DNA from: Krasilnikovozyma curviuscula
Lineage: Eukaryota; Basidiomycota; Tremellomycetes; Cystofilobasidiales; Mrakiaceae
Assembly: GCA_014825775.1 (NCBI GenBank)
Contig: MVAQ01000067.1
Location: forward strand, 1-64,000
Direction of reading: 5' to 3'
DNA length: 64,000 nt
The stretch's first letter is position 1. Every line of letters begins with the position of its first letter. This document shows, in pieces, positions 11,829 through 22,351 of the stretch. The notes under the pieces were generated by a model. It did no database searches. It was not told the DNA's origin and saw nothing but the letters and a program-made list of their open reading frames with translations. A program made the position numbers and the translations under genes.

Positions 11829-14800
11829 CAACAACAACAAACTCTTCAGGTCCAACCTGGGTCTCAACCCCCCAGCCCAATTCGAAGTCATTACGCTACC
11901 GCTTCGATGACCCAACAATCGGCAGTCCTGAGCAACTCTCCGTCAACGCCATATTCTCATTCACCTACGAGTGTTCGTCCTCGAGGTTCCACCCTGAATG
12001 GCTATGGCACGAGTCCCACCCGATCTGACCTGACGGGTGTCAGTGGAACTCAAACAAGCGGATACGCGAGCAGTCCCATCCAGCAACTGCAACAACCCAG
12101 CGGTGGAATGAACCCCGCTTTCATTCATCCTCCAACTTCGACATTTAGCTTCACCAGCACCCCTCCTCAGCCTCAGAGGACGGCGAGTGGTGCAGCTCCT
12201 GGTGGAAGCGGTGGATCTACTTCAGGTCCTGGATCACCTTCGTTGCAGATGGCGACCGTTGCACCAAGCGGATTGACAAACTACTCGCCAGCATCCATTC
12301 AAGCTCAAGCAGTCATGAATGCTACTCATCAAGCTTTCAGCTCGAGCAATAGCAGCGCCAACAACAGCTCTACCAATATCTCTGGTGGCGCCAGCAATTC
12401 GGAAGACCAGGGTCAGTCACACACGTTCGGTCTTGGACTAGGGCTTCCGCCTTCAAATGTGACTAGCTTCTTGAATTCTGAGGACTCGATGGATACCTCT
12501 GTTGGTTCATCTGGTCCGATGACTCTTCATCGCCAAGAATCGACTTATTCAGAAGCACCCGCAGAAATGATGGAATCAAGGTCGACCATCAGCAACAATG
12601 GCACTGAGAGTGGCCACGGCGGTACCTCTACTCCAGGGTTAAGTACTAGTATGGGCGCTGTCAACATGGGAGATCTTCAAAAGATTGACTCGTGAGTCCT
12701 CCTTTTTGACAATGTCACTTCATTGCTTGATACTGACCATCTTTCCCATCTCTTTGCTTCCTTTTTTTATGCAGCACTCTCCAAGCACTCACCAATCTCC
12801 TTCAGAAGGCAGAAGGTACTCGAAATGCTATCCTCAATGGTCAGAAGGTCTCACCCGCGGAGGTGACTTTGGAAGGCACATTGCAGTCTGTCGTTGACGA
12901 TCCAGCGGCCATGCAGGGGTTACCGGAGATGCCTCATGACAACTCGGGAGCTCAGCAGCCTACTTTTGTCCTCCACTCTCCTGCTTTGTCGACAAGTTCG
13001 GGCATATTTGAGCCCAACCCACTTTCGAGATCCGCCTCCAGCAGTTCAAAGAGAGCGGCTCCTCCTTCCCCATCGCTTGCTCCAGAACTGTCACTTTCGA
13101 CGAAACACGCGAGATTGGAGTCCACTGCTGAAGAACCTCTTGAACCGCCCGCTTTTCCAGCTTCAGCACCACCGGCCCTCCTCCATTCTCATTCCTTCCC
13201 CAACATTCACCTCGCTGGCTCCAACGTTCCTACACCCCCAATTAGAGCAGTGAGCTCCCTCGCTGCTTCAAGTGGTGCTCCTCATGCTTCAATCGTCCCG
13301 TCGCCTTTGGCTATTTCCACGTCCCGCCCAGCTTCACCTGCGCAAGACTTGAATGCTTATCATCAACCTCTCGCCGGGTCCCACGTTTATCAAAACACGG
13401 CTCAGATGCAATCCAATGACGGTCTCATGCTTCAATCCCAAGGAAACTTCCCGGTTCTCCAACCTCAACCTGTGCCTATGCTGTCAGCTCAGCCAAACGG
13501 GTTTCAGCAACAGGAGTGGATGCCTCAACAAACATCCGGTAACAATGCAGTCAAAACGGAGCTACCTCCTACTACTGTTCCTTCCTCTCAGTCAAACTCT
13601 CAACCCATGTCTCGCCGCGGGTCTACTAACGATGGCAGGCCCGTCGTAAGATTGAGAGGCAATACCCTCAGCGAAGCCGATAGCACTTCTCGCTCTTTCA
13701 TTCAACCTGGTCTGGTCATGCCGCAGCCTCCGATGATGTACTTGCAGAATTCATATCCAACCCATCCTTTCCCTCAACAAAACTTCCATCCTGTGGTTGA
13801 TGAGGATATCGAACGAGATCAACTTGACTCAGGTGATGAATCCAGTGACGAGCATGAGGGTCAAGGCCGTCGAGTGAGAAGAAGAAGCAGTAACGATCAT
13901 TCTTCCGGCGCTACTCAAGCAATGACCGCTGCGAACAACGAGGGTTTCACTGACGAGTTGATGGCTAAGCTGGACGAGATTTTCCTGAACTTCCTGAACA
14001 GCTTGTGCTCTGATCGTGAGTTTTGCAGGTCCCTTCTTCCGTCTGGTGAGACGTAGTTCCTGATGCTTTCTTTCTATGACAGTGACGATTACTGACGAGA
14101 AGGGTGAACTGGTGCACCAAACTCTGATGCCCAAGAAGATGGCTCGTCTGGATGAGTCTACGGACTTTCGGCCGTTCAAATTCCGAATTCAGGCTTTCAC
14201 TAACTGCTTCCGTACTGAGGTAAATTTATGACTGTATCTTGAGATATCTTGCAACTTTGTACTCACTGTCATTTTCTCGTTCAGTTACTTGCCAATGGAT
14301 TGAACGACGACATCATGTCGAAGAAGAAGATCAAACTCTACCTCTGGGGCCAATCCTATATTGCTCGTTACAACGATGATGGAAAGAAAGCTAAATCCAA
14401 AGGTAACCACATCTGGAACGTTGATGCTCGAAAGGAAGTGGATGGTAACTGGACCTTCAGGAAGTTGTAAGTGTATCTGCTCGCGTCAGCACCAAAGATT
14501 CACTTCTTTGACTGATCTGATCTCGTTCTTGTCCTTTGCAGCAAACGCAAAATCACGGGTCAAATGTCCCTCGCTGCATATCATGGAGTACAATGGCAAT
14601 GGACGCCTCGTGTTTGGGACCCTCAGGCCGCAGCAGATAGCATCAAGGCTGAATTCAGCTCCCCTCCTGGCACTTTACCTTCTTGGCTCTCTTGGCATGA
14701 TGGGGTTCTGTCTGGTATTCCTGGCCCTGATTCTCAAAGCTCTGAGATTCATACTGTCGCAACTGTAAGAACAGAGTCCTCGCCACTTTTCTACAACATA

Positions 14801-15745
14801 GCTCACTAACCTGATTCATTCTTATAGTTCACTCAGGATGGTATAAATCGACGTCTTACTCATTCCTTTCCTCTTACTGTTGTGCCCCTGTCTCAGGAAG
14901 GTAACAATGGTATGGCGATGTCTAGAGCACCGCTTATTTCAGATGGGACTGAGAGTAATCTGCCACCAATGTTCATGCCACCGTTGGCTACCCCATTGTC
15001 CTACGCCGCAGTACACTCTCAATCTTCAATTCCACCAGCTTCTGTTCCTGGCTTTGAGGGCATTTTGAACAATGAAAATGCCGGTCGGTGAGTCTCGTCA
15101 CTTGTGTATGCACTGATTATGCCGTCGATCTGACCTTTTTCATTCGACCTCTGTAGTGTCGCTGAATTTTCATCGGTGAACCCTCAAGCACTGTCAAGAA
15201 TGGGACCAGATGTAAATGCGATGAGAGGGCTGGAAAAGGAACTCTACGTTGCGGCCAAACAAGTTGAAGACGTTGTGGTAAGTCTTCCCTCATCAGTGTT
15301 CGATTGGTTTTCCATTTCTTAACTTCAAGCTTCTCTTCTCAAAACAGCGTGGCTACCCAAGTCAACCTCAAGCGTCTGAAACACTGGTCCAAGCTTCGTT
15401 GGAACTCTCTGCACGAGCTCACGCGCAGGCGACCGTCAATCACGCCGCTGCGTTGCAACAGTCAGGGTTCGACCCTTCCTCTATGTCTCACGCTTTGGCT
15501 GCTATGTCAATGGATAGTGCTTCTGGGCTGGCTAGAAGTGCTGTTATTCGAGGTGCAGAGATTGCTGGTCCAGCTGCAGACGCTGTCAACATCATTCGAG
15601 CTGTGAGTCTTTATTGTTGCTTTGCACAAGTCCTTTCTCTGAATGTACATTGCTCACCGCGTGGCTTTTGTACTAGGGTACCGACCTCCTTCATCCTGTC
15701 CAAGCTGGCAATCAGACAGCGTTCGCCGCTGCTCTCCCCCACTAA
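10625..15745 (+). CDS. Glutamine-rich regulator, probably MedA/Medusa family
   Basis: I read twelve exons: 10591 (coding from 10625)-10634, 10691-10991, 11093-12691, 12775-14015, 14083-14219, 14285-14466, 14542-14764, 14828-15087, 15157-15277, 15348-15602 and 15677-15745. The coding parts total 4398 nt, or 1465 residues. The first 1000 or so residues are low-complexity, rich in Gln, Ser and Pro, with a pure polyglutamine run. A basic patch near 13880 (RRVRRRSS) resembles a nuclear signal. The conserved core follows: HQTLMPKKMARLDESTDFRP, KFRIQAFTNCF, YLWGQSYIARYNDDGKKAKS and NHIWNVDARK, then PSWLSWHDGVLSGIPGPD. From memory this core matches the fungal developmental regulator Medusa (MedA, Ren1, Acr1). 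The protein is certain as a gene; the family name is less so. The first intron has a weak donor (GTTAGC), so the first three residues are tentative. Confidence 0.7.
11787..11840 (+). repeat. CAG/CAA microsatellite encoding polyglutamine
   Basis: Eighteen consecutive glutamine codons sit in the MedA-like gene: a CAG block followed by a CAA block. Length variation between strains is likely. Confidence 0.95.
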
Positions 15746-16869
15746 CAAAATGGGCTATCGCTACCAAACGAACTCTCATGTCCCACCAATGTATCATTAG
15801 TTCTTGTTTTATTTTAAAGTTTACCTGGAATTGCCCTAAATATTCCTTTCTGTCGTTTCACTATCGTTCTTCACACTACCGCTTTTGTTTTTGTTTCAAT
15901 ACAACCATTGCTATAGATCTGGCCATCTTGCTTCCTCTCTTTCTTTCCCTTTTTATCTTTAACATTGGGCTTTTGATTGTCTGTTCTGATTTGAAATGGA
16001 TGACATGTAGACTGTTTTTGCTCCGCAAGACCGTCTCGCCTTCTGCTGCTGCCTCAAGCTTGACACGGTTGACAACGAAGAGAGTTTTTCCAAGACTCAT
16101 CACCGGACGAATAAGGCAGCGGCAGACCTGTTTTACTTTCCAGTGTTGGAGGGTAAAGACAACTTCAGATAGAAGATCCCAATATCAAAACTGGAGGTGC
16201 TCAACAGCGGTCAAAATCTGTGAGCCTCCGCCCTACTCTCTTGCATGCAGAAAGCTACAAGAGATCTCACTATGCAACATTCAGCGAAGAAACTGGCATT
16301 GTTTCTCTTCTGAGATTTCGACGTTTTGCTGCCAGAAATCATCGATCAGCCTTTGGAAAGAAAAGAGGATCGAGGAGCGTATGTGATTGGAGAGACGGAT
16401 GTGTCTGGTGTAAGAGGTGGTCCTTACGTGAAGTCCAACACATGTAATGCTGAAAAGAATGGGCCGACGCTTCGGCTGTGCGGAAGGTACAAACGCTCCA
16501 GACTGCTGTACAGTCACAACATAGCTTGTACCCCTTTCTGCACTGATCACAGACTCATTCTTTTCCCCGGCAGCAGTCTGAGCTCTTCAAAGAAAAGTGT
16601 AATGGGGTTAACACATAAACAAATCTGCTTTGCTGCATCATGGGGCTGGCAACATCGCAGAGTTGGCTACATTATCGCGTTACTTGAGCAAGCTACACTT
16701 GTTTAGCCTCTTCTCGCTGTCAACCCCAGGTGTGTAAGTTTCTGAGAGAACCCTCAACCTAAAAGTAGCAGTTAACAACATTGCCTAAAATTTTGGACAA
16801 AGCTTGTTGCAACCTCGCTGTGTGTGTTTTCCCAAATTTACAAGCTCTAGATAGCAGAAAAACGATCGG
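15746..16869. other. Convergent intergenic region, no supported gene
   Basis: This 1.1-kb stretch lies between the stop codons of the MedA-like gene and PPCS. It is AT- and pyrimidine-rich near 15880-15970. Short frames exist on both strands, mostly without ATG starts or domains. It probably holds two 3' untranslated regions. Confidence 0.5.
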
Positions 16870-18298
16870 CTACTTCCCCTCGATTCCGTTCTCCACCCAT
16901 TTCGCATGCCTCAGAACAAGTTCTTTAATAATCTTGTCCTCAATCTCTGTCACACCGTCGTCCGTCCACAGAGCCTTATCATCCTTCACGCCTGGGTACG
17001 CGTCCCTCAGTTTGATCCATGTCTCCTTGTACGACGACGCCCCAGCCGGCTCTACAAAAACGACTTCCTTTTTCCTCTGCGCGAGGTCGTTTCCGATGAC
17101 AATTTGGTGGCCGTACCGATCGAGGGCGCCTCGTGCTTTGGATATCAAGATCGTCGGATCAGTTTCGAGCTATAGACAATGGCGTACACAAGGGTTAATA
17201 GCGCACTGATTAATGAAGAACACTTTCTTTAACTCATACCTTAAAGCTGACTACAAACGCCTGTTTTTTTGTCCATTCGTCAACGAGCGGTCGCAGAATC
17301 TTAGGACACTGGTCCATCTCCAGCGTCAGCGCTCCCTTTCCAGATTGGATCTTGTGCTCAGACTATGTAAGTTGATATAATAATCAGCAGACATGATAAA
17401 GGGGGGTTGGGAGACGAGCCACTGGGACTCACCATCTTACTTGTCGGCAAGAAGAAGTCGCTGACAGCAGCCGCGAGATAGAAGATACTGTTCCTGCCCA
17501 GCGGCCTCATGACCTCTGCAATACCCTTCAGCATCCATAGATAGTCATTAACTGTCACGAATGGTATGCTGAGGAGCGTACCCTGCTTCTCTGTCTCCTT
17601 GTATGACTGGAAGATGGGAAGCATTTCCGACATGAACGACTCTTTGATGGCCAGCGCGTTATCGGATGGGGTACTTTCGAGTAGGGATAAGAAAGGGTGG
17701 ATTGAGTGCGAATAGTGTCGTGTGAAGGGCAGCAGCGAGTGTTGTCGGTGGAAGAAGATGACACCGTACGTCAACTCTGGTTCGGAGTAGGAGGTGGTCG
17801 AGGTGGATGGGAATGGTGTCTTGAGGAAGTATTCAGCTGATGTTGCTCCCCTTGTACCTGCTGAGAAGTTGTCGAGGAATCGAACACTGGGAGATATGTC
17901 AAAGCCGAGCAACGACGTCAGGATTCAGGACAGCGTCAACGTGTATGAAATTATAGAGCCTAATTAGGACGACCAGACACTCACGTATTCGTCTCTAATG
18001 GTACAGTAGTACCACCGCTCTTATGATATACAAGAATGAGAAGAGAAAGAGGAAAAGAGTTGTGGATTTCGGTCAATCCAAATGATGATTGCAAAAAAGG
18101 AATGGGTTCTCATTCCCTGGAGATGTTTTCGAGGATACTCACGGTGACCAATACAACTCTTCTCTGTTCTTTGACCATCCTGTCAACAAAGTCTTTGACT
18201 TTGGTGAGCTCAGCTGCCATTGTAGGAGGAGGAGCCTCCGATTCGAAATAGTGCTCCGTCGAGAAAGCGGGAGGGTTCACCGTTGACTGAGAGGCCAT
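16870..18298 (-). CDS. CAB2: Phosphopantothenate-cysteine ligase (PPCS)
   Basis: PPCS joins cysteine to 4'-phosphopantothenate, the second step of coenzyme A synthesis. The exons give SGGTTVPLETNTVRFLDNFS then AGTRGATSAEYFL, the nucleotide-binding N-terminal region of eukaryotic PPCS. They continue with FYLAAAVSDFFLPTSKMV, then QSGKGALTLEMDQCPKIL and SKARGALDRYGHQIVIGNDL. It ends WVENGIEGK at 16870. The start at 18298 (MASQSTVNPPAFSTEHYF) is typical for fungal orthologues. Several introns are present, and the SGG loop exon is bounded by GTGAGT donors. An alternative first exon lies upstream (see 18423-18572). It converges with the MedA-like gene. Confidence 0.92.
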
Positions 18299-18815
18299 TG
18301 TTGTTGGGAAGACAGTGATAGAGGGGAAGGGGGAGAGATGGGAGGATAGAAATGCAGCTTTTGTGAAAGGGGGTTTTGTTGACGAGAACTGACTCCCCAG
18401 ATCCTGCCGCGCGCAAACTCACTCGATGAAAATCGTTCGATATCCTCGTCCCCATTTCAGCGAAGCCTGCATCAATCTTACTCGGCTTCCATTCGGTCTT
18501 CTGGATATTAGTTTCCTGAGAAAAAGATTGGTAACGTTGGATCTCATTGTTTACTTTTTGCGCCTGCGCCATCCATTATTTCTAAGTTTGGCAGCTGTGT
18601 AGGGCCAGACAGGCAACATAGATAAGCCCACATTCCAGATTAGGGATGATGGTTATCTTTTCTGGTGTAGCAGTAAGTGAGCCTTAACCCGCTTTTGTCG
18701 CTTCTGAGATAATGCCCCGCCTCTGGGATCCTGCGGAGTGCAAAGGACCTCGCCTTCAGCTCAGACTTGTACAAACTTGACTTTGACGTCCAACACACAG
18801 ATCCTCCTGAACATC
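18299..18815. promoter_or_regulatory. Divergent upstream region of PPCS and the 18816 gene
   Basis: This contains the possible alternative PPCS exon and the 5' region of the plus-strand gene. No named factor site is evident. Confidence 0.4.
18423..18572 (-). other. Possible alternative first exon of PPCS
   Basis: An ATG at 18572 opens a 50-codon frame ending exactly before a GTGAGT donor (18422). Using the CAG at 18287-18289 as acceptor, it would join in frame to the PPCS codon for Ser5, replacing MASQ by a 50-residue polar extension (MAQAQKVNNEIQRYQSF and onwards). It has no recognised domain. It could instead be a 5' untranslated exon or a separate tiny gene. Confidence 0.35.
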
Positions 18816-20012
18816 ATGACGGTCATTCAGACGAGTTCCAATAGACCTAATGCTACCATCAGGCCATTGAGAGTTTCTTCCACAGTTGGGCACTCTCCCC
18901 AGCTTCTCGAAACGCAAGACCACTCCCAGTCGACAGTCCAAATACCCCTCTTCAAACCACCAGTCCCGCCCCCAACCATCTCAGCAGTACTGGGAACAAC
19001 CTCTATTGTCATGGAGAAGAAGAAGAAGCCACTGAGAGTCCTCAACCTTCCATCGCCAGCCCCAGTATCTCATCACCCGCTAATGTCGCCGCGAAGAGGA
19101 AGAAGGCAGAATCACGCTGCTACCGGATGTTCCACTGGTGTGAGATTCAGGGAAGAAGGAGGTGTCTACCATTCGACTCAAACACCACAAACCAGTGAAG
19201 ATGAAGGAGTAGCGAATGAGGTTCGTCACAGGTCACAGGAGGTTGTAGGCGGAGATGGAGATGAAGCTGTAACAAACGACCACAACGACGATCTGTTCGA
19301 CGACGAAATATCCTCGATCAGGGTTGAACCCTCGACCTCTGCTCTCACCTCATCAGAAGAACTGTCCTACAACGTCAATTGCATAACCTCATCGCTCACT
19401 CCTGCGACGTCACCCTCGTCAGGGACATGCAGCAACTCCGTCGGCGGACTTCCAACCTCGTCTTCCAACATCTCACAAAGGCAGTATCGTACAGATGAAA
19501 GACGGTACTTGTCAACTGAAAAGAAGGAGATCGACCGGATGAGGCGAGACATGAGAACTCGAGAGGCGGAGAAGCGAGAGAATGTTTTGACGAATCGAAG
19601 GAACTGGCAAGAAGAAAGATACGAGAGCTGGAAGTTCCAGAACGGGAGTTCCTCTGGAAGCAATGACCATCGTAGGTCTCCAGAAGGAATATTGGAGAGA
19701 AAAGACAGTGACGTCCGCAATAAGCACTATCATGCGGGGCCTGAGCAAAGAGCGACTTTCCCTCTCCCGCCATCAAACTACGGCGCTTCGCTTTTGTCCC
19801 AAGCCACACTGCCCCGGATACCTTCTACGGTAGCATCCCTTTCTATCCAGACCTCTCACTTCTCTGAAAACAGCTACCGTCTTCCATCGCTCAGCTTTAG
19901 CGAGTTTATCAGCGATAGGAGACGGCTATCTTCACCTTCAGGCGGAGGAGGTTGGAAGAGGAAAAACAATTGGAGACGAGATGCTGGGGTTGATGGGGCT
20001 GATGAATGGTGA
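18816..20012 (+). CDS. Unassigned basic protein with a charged helical segment
   Basis: A single open frame of 398 residues from the ATG at 18816. I recognise no family. The protein is Ser/Pro-rich and largely disordered. It has basic clusters (MEKKKKPLR, PRRGRRQNH, WKRKNNWRR at the C-terminus), an acidic stretch (NDDLFDDEISS) and a strongly charged helix-prone segment around TEKKEIDRMRRDMRTREAE. The basic patches suggest a nuclear protein, but that is inference. An ATG at 18712 could add a first exon (MPRLWDPAECKG) through a 32-nt intron, 18769-18800, that restores the frame. That intron is shorter than usual for fungi, so I keep 18816. It diverges from PPCS. Confidence 0.6.
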   Translation: MTVIQTSSNRPNATIRPLRVSSTVGHSPQLLETQDHSQSTVQIPLFKPPVPPPTISAVLGTTSIVMEKKKKPLRVLNLPSPAPVSHHPLMSPRRGRRQNHAATGCSTGVRFREEGGVYHSTQTPQTSEDEGVANEVRHRSQEVVGGDGDEAVTNDHNDDLFDDEISSIRVEPSTSALTSSEELSYNVNCITSSLTPATSPSSGTCSNSVGGLPTSSSNISQRQYRTDERRYLSTEKKEIDRMRRDMRTREAEKRENVLTNRRNWQEERYESWKFQNGSSSGSNDHRRSPEGILERKDSDVRNKHYHAGPEQRATFPLPPSNYGASLLSQATLPRIPSTVASLSIQTSHFSENSYRLPSLSFSEFISDRRRLSSPSGGGGWKRKNNWRRDAGVDGADEW

Positions 20013-20535
20013 GATGAAGAAGACGATATTGATGGGCACGTCCGTGTCACAACTTCACAACTTTGTACACGACACTCATCTCTATCATGTTTTTACAGGT
20101 TAATAACGATCCTCCATTGAAACTAAAGCCATCTTATTTAACTTGCTGCTCGATATTGACGACCTACAATCTTCCTATCCTCGATGCCACCTTCGTCTCA
20201 GCTATCCGTGATACCACTTTGCATGATTTCCGCTCTCTCACCATCACCGTCGTACCCTTACAAAATTGAGGTTTCTCGTTTCGAGATAAAATTCAGTTAC
20301 AGCTGAGTAGTTATGCACTTGCATTATTTCATCTGACATTCTTCAGCAACGCAACTTACCTAGGTTCTATTACGACTGAGAGGGCAAGAAGACTCCATAC
20401 GTGTTGTCTCAACAAGAAGACCATACACAAATAATGCTCATCAGATCACAAACTGTCTGGCAAAAGTTCAGCACGACTCGGCAATGATAAGCTTCGATCC
20501 TCGCGAAAGTTGCAAGAGCTTTTCCTACTTTTACA
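20013..20535. other. Convergent 3' region, no supported gene
   Basis: This lies between the stop codons of the 18816 gene and the 20536 gene. I see only short frames and nothing structured. Confidence 0.5.
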
Positions 20536-21474
20536 TTAAGCCAACTCTTCTTCCTCGTTGACGAGTCCTCCTTTCTTCCTACCTTTGGTCCTTTTCTGAA
20601 CTGCTAACTCAACATCACTCCCATCGCTGTCGTCCCCACTCAAACTATACACGCTGCCCTTCAAACTACTAAAACTCTCGCTTCGGTTCTGCGTGCTAAC
20701 CGTCTTTCGCTTCATCTCAAACGAGCCCTTATTGACAACAGTCCTCCCATCATCCGCATCGTAGTTCCGTATATGCGGGCTTGCGAACGGGTCACTCGAG
20801 TCGCTCTCCGGCGTGCCGTAGTCCTGCCAGTCCGTGTCCTGCTCGCCGCTGGCGCTATTATGGGCGGGGAACGACAAGCGACGTGGGTCTGACAGAGCAT
20901 CTCGGGAGGATTTTTGGGAATGTGGGGTTGAGAATGGGTTTGTAAGAGCGGGTTCGGGAGGTGAGATCATAGAAGGTTGATAGCCTCCTTGTGCTTGAAC
21001 GGGGGCGCTTGTAGGAGGAAGCGCAGACGATTTAAAGTATGAGAACGAGCTTGAACGTGGTCGTGGTGTGGTTACTCTGCTGGGTGTGGGGTCATCACCT
21101 AGGGTTTGTTCATGCGCGAGGTGGTCGGACGAAGGTGACGATGTGATGATCGATTTCGTTGTTGAGAGCGACAAAGGAATGAGACCGGCTTCAGACTTGG
21201 ATCGACCATGACTGAATGAGTTTCTTCCTCCACCGTTCTTCCCTCTCCCACTAGGAGTTCCACTACCAGCTTCTAAGTCGGTCCGCTTCCCAACCTGTTC
21301 TGCGACTTGCTTATATGTTCCAGAGGGTGCTTTGGATGCGATATGGTGGAATGGCCACTTCCGTGTTCTGAACAGGTAGAATCCTGTTATAACGGTACAC
21401 ACGACCACGATGACTACGACGATAACAATTGGTACCACCACCGGAGGAGAAGATTTGTCGACAGGAGAAGTCAT
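20536..21474 (-). CDS. Single-pass membrane protein, function unknown
   Basis: An intronless frame of 312 residues. The start is set at the ATG at 21474 (MTSPVDKSS), since the two codons before it open with GTG. Residues about 11-34 form one strong membrane segment (PVVVPIVIVVVIVVVCTVI) followed by RTRKW, so the short N-terminus would be outside and the long tail cytosolic. The tail is Ser/Pro-rich, with a PRPRSSSFSYF patch, an acidic DSDGSDVELA segment and a basic KRTKGRKKGG near the end. These look like phosphorylation-rich disordered sequence. It resembles fungal sensor-like or anchor proteins in outline only. I recognise no family. Confidence 0.65.
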   Translation of the reverse strand: MTSPVDKSSPPVVVPIVIVVVIVVVCTVITGFYLFRTRKWPFHHIASKAPSGTYKQVAEQVGKRTDLEAGSGTPSGRGKNGGGRNSFSHGRSKSEAGLIPLSLSTTKSIITSSPSSDHLAHEQTLGDDPTPSRVTTPRPRSSSFSYFKSSALPPTSAPVQAQGGYQPSMISPPEPALTNPFSTPHSQKSSRDALSDPRRLSFPAHNSASGEQDTDWQDYGTPESDSSDPFASPHIRNYDADDGRTVVNKGSFEMKRKTVSTQNRSESFSSLKGSVYSLSGDDSDGSDVELAVQKRTKGRKKGGLVNEEEELA

Positions 21475-22351
21475 TGACACAATGGAGTAAACTGATGAAG
21501 GTGACGGTAGTGTCGAGTGGGTTCTTTCTGGGAAAGCTATGAAATGGCGAGGCTGTTGCTGAGAGTTCAGTGGTGAATGGTGAATTGGCGAGTTCCTTCG
21601 AAGTGGCTGAGCTCAGGCACATTTTGAGTAGGTTCACGTAGATTAGCTCCGTTTTCACCCATCTGTAGTTGAGAAACAAGCACCCCCCCACTCACAAGTC
21701 TGTTGATATCAGTGCCGGCAAGTAGAAACCTTCTCAAGCAAGAGTATGAAGAAAGGGACCTTCTTCAAACCAGATTCAATTCAATTCAATAGAAAGCGGA
21801 GGCGATGTAGATCTACTAAACAGACCGTCTGGGTCTTTCAGAGCTGACCGCAACAACTAGAGAGTTGAATAAGGTTGACAAACCTGAGATGATTCCCTAG
21901 AAGTTCTCGTATAAAAATCACAACCCATCAGATACGTCTTGCGTGCGGGGAAGCCCACGAACTCGCCCAATCAGCCCAGCACTTACCGTCCTCGCACCAG
22001 GTACCACCCCGTAGCAAATGTAAAAGGGTAACAGTAGACGCTCTTCCCTCTTCTTAATAAGCAGAGCTCTTGAGTCGCTGTCAGGTGGTCAAGAGCTCGG
22101 ATCTCTACCCCGCGTTACAGAGCAGAGTAGGAAAAGCTGCGATATTCAAGAAAAAATACATATGCACACCCTTTTGGAATCGAAGCTAAGATCGAAGAGA
22201 TGGGAGCTTGAGGGGCTCGAAGGACGGCTACTCGTAGAATTTTGTCCCACAAGAGGATTCGCCGGTATTCTTGCGAACGACCACATGAGTTTCCTTTTTT
22301 CATCGAACCCTCACCATCAATCTATCACTCGAGAAAGGATTACGTGGTATA
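21475..22351. promoter_or_regulatory. Divergent promoter region upstream of alpha-galactosidase
   Basis: These 877 bp lie between a minus-strand membrane protein and the secreted alpha-galactosidase. Two GCGGGG motifs occur, at 21945-21950 (plus) and 22108-22113 (minus). They match the consensus SYGGRG bound by Mig1/CreA glucose repressors. A TATA-like GTATAAAAAT is at 21909-21918. A short direct repeat of ATTCA units lies near 21777-21791. Carbon control is plausible but unproven. Confidence 0.35.

Noticed and set aside
16326..16706. 126-codon open frame in the convergent region after the MedA-like gene
   Set aside because: It begins with TTG, shows no domain, and sits in likely 3' untranslated sequence.
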